Positions 14,352 through 14,620 of a DNA stretch of 14,620 bases are shown in pieces. Every line of letters starts with the position of its first letter. Position 1 is the first letter of the stretch. The notes below the pieces were generated by a model. The model was not told where the DNA came from, searched no databases, and saw only the letters and a list, made by a program, of their open reading frames with translations. This stretch comes from Spirochaetota bacterium (lineage in GTDB: Bacteria > Spirochaetota > Spirochaetia > DTKZ01). The stretch spans positions 1 through 14,620 of the forward strand of contig JAKQWJ010000272.1 in the NCBI GenBank assembly GCA_029562045.1, read 5' to 3'. The translations under genes were made by a program, and so were the position numbers.

Positions 14352-14376
14352 GGGAGATCGGTGTTGCGATCCTCCC
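14352..14376 (+). other. Stem-loop upstream of the maf terminator
   Basis: GGGAGATCG (14352-14360) pairs with CGAT-c-CTCCC (14367-14376), a 9 bp stem with one bulged C and a 6 nt loop. It stands directly before the terminator hairpin. It may stabilise the mRNA 3' end or be the 5' hairpin of a small RNA; no convincing separate promoter is seen. Confidence 0.45.
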
Positions 14377-14377
14377 G

Positions 14378-14420
14378 ACGGTATGCGCTTTCGACGTCCA
14401 GGGCATACCGTTTTTTTTTT
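14378..14420 (+). terminator. Intrinsic terminator of the pbp-maf operon
   Basis: A perfect 9 bp stem (ACGGTATGC at 14378-14386 with GCATACCGT at 14403-14411) encloses a 16 nt loop and runs into ten T (14411-14420). A strong rho-independent terminator 68 nt after the maf stop. Confidence 0.88.
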
Positions 14421-14423
14421 GCA

Positions 14424-14620
14424 CCCGCCGGCCATCCCGCCGGGCAGGCCCGGGGCCGGCCCCCGCTGAAAGGCCCGCCGCCTGTACCGCCGTGCCGGGT
14501 GGGCCGAGTGGGCCGGGACTCCGGCGCCCGCCGGCCATCCCGCCGGGCCGGCCTCCGCTGAAGGGCCCGCCGCCTGTCCCGCCGGGCCGGGGCAGCCCCT
14601 CTCTGAAAGGCCCGCCGGGC
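14424..14620. repeat. GC-rich imperfect tandem repeat, continuing beyond the window
   Basis: An identical 22-base block lies at 14424-14445 and 14527-14548; each copy contains a small inverted repeat, CCGGC-N6-GCCGG. A second shared block, GCTGAAAGGCCCGCCGCCTGT, lies at 14465-14485 and again at 14557-14577 with one change. Its core CTGAAAGGCCCGCC recurs at 14603-14616. The offsets (103, 92 and 45 bp) differ, so the array is irregular. A 9 bp tandem GTGGGCCGA / GTGGGCCGG lies at 14499-14516. Reading frames through this stretch look like by-products of the base composition. No gene is seen between 14311 and 14620. Confidence 0.75.

Noticed and set aside
14361..14561. A 66-codon plus-strand frame in the tail region.
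   Set aside because: It crosses the terminator and the repeat array, has no ribosome site and a composition dictated by the repeats.

Overview
The window is high-GC (about two thirds G+C by eye), gene-dense bacterial DNA. It most likely comes from the chromosome of a high-GC member of the Spirochaetota. That assignment is an inference. It rests on a lipoprotein resembling the spirochaete LIC_12708 family, a Maf-type (DUF115) flagellin glycosyltransferase coupled to a division transpeptidase, and several small membrane proteins of spirochaete type. No tRNA, rRNA, CRISPR array, transposase or integrase was found.

Layout from left to right. (1) 1-664, minus: the 5' part of an MrfA/YprA/Hrq1-type DEAD/DEAH helicase that runs off the left edge. 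(2) 765-2054, plus: glgC (ADP-glucose pyrophosphorylase), with its own promoter. (3) 6170 down to 2033, minus: a compact five-gene operon, in transcription order a LIC_12708-like lipoprotein, a fused NAD(P)HX epimerase/dehydratase (Nnr), a single-span membrane protein, a four-span membrane protein and a MutT-like Nudix hydrolase. Its last gene overlaps the 3' end of glgC tail to tail. (4) 6243-8981, plus: secA, divergent from that operon. (5) 10445 down to 9033, minus: a LysM/M23 peptidoglycan hydrolase, then a previously unlisted 42-residue membrane peptide whose stop codon lies inside an intrinsic terminator. (6) 10586-14310, plus: an FtsI/SpoVD-like class B penicillin-binding protein with a PASTA tail, coupled by an ATGA overlap to a Maf glycosyltransferase. 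(7) 14311-14620: a strong terminator, then a GC-rich imperfect tandem repeat running off the right edge.

The genes mostly serve housekeeping roles. glgC starts glycogen synthesis. The Nnr/Nudix operon looks like metabolite repair and sanitation, joined to unknown envelope proteins. SecA drives protein export. The M23/PBP/Maf group covers peptidoglycan remodelling, septal cross-linking and probable flagellin glycosylation, a sensible set for a cell whose flagella lie in the periplasm.

The most unusual signal is in the starts. Four genes transcribed from intergenic regions (helicase, lipoprotein, secA, M23) lack a Shine-Dalgarno sequence, and each has a -10-like hexamer so close to the start codon that the mRNA should be leaderless or nearly so. 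The lipoprotein/secA pair is the clearest: two full sigma70-type promoters stand back to back with their -35 boxes 2 bp apart, and each predicted +1 falls exactly on the start codon. The other focus is the 42-residue peptide that ends inside its own terminator hairpin. No wholly new multi-gene system is evident.
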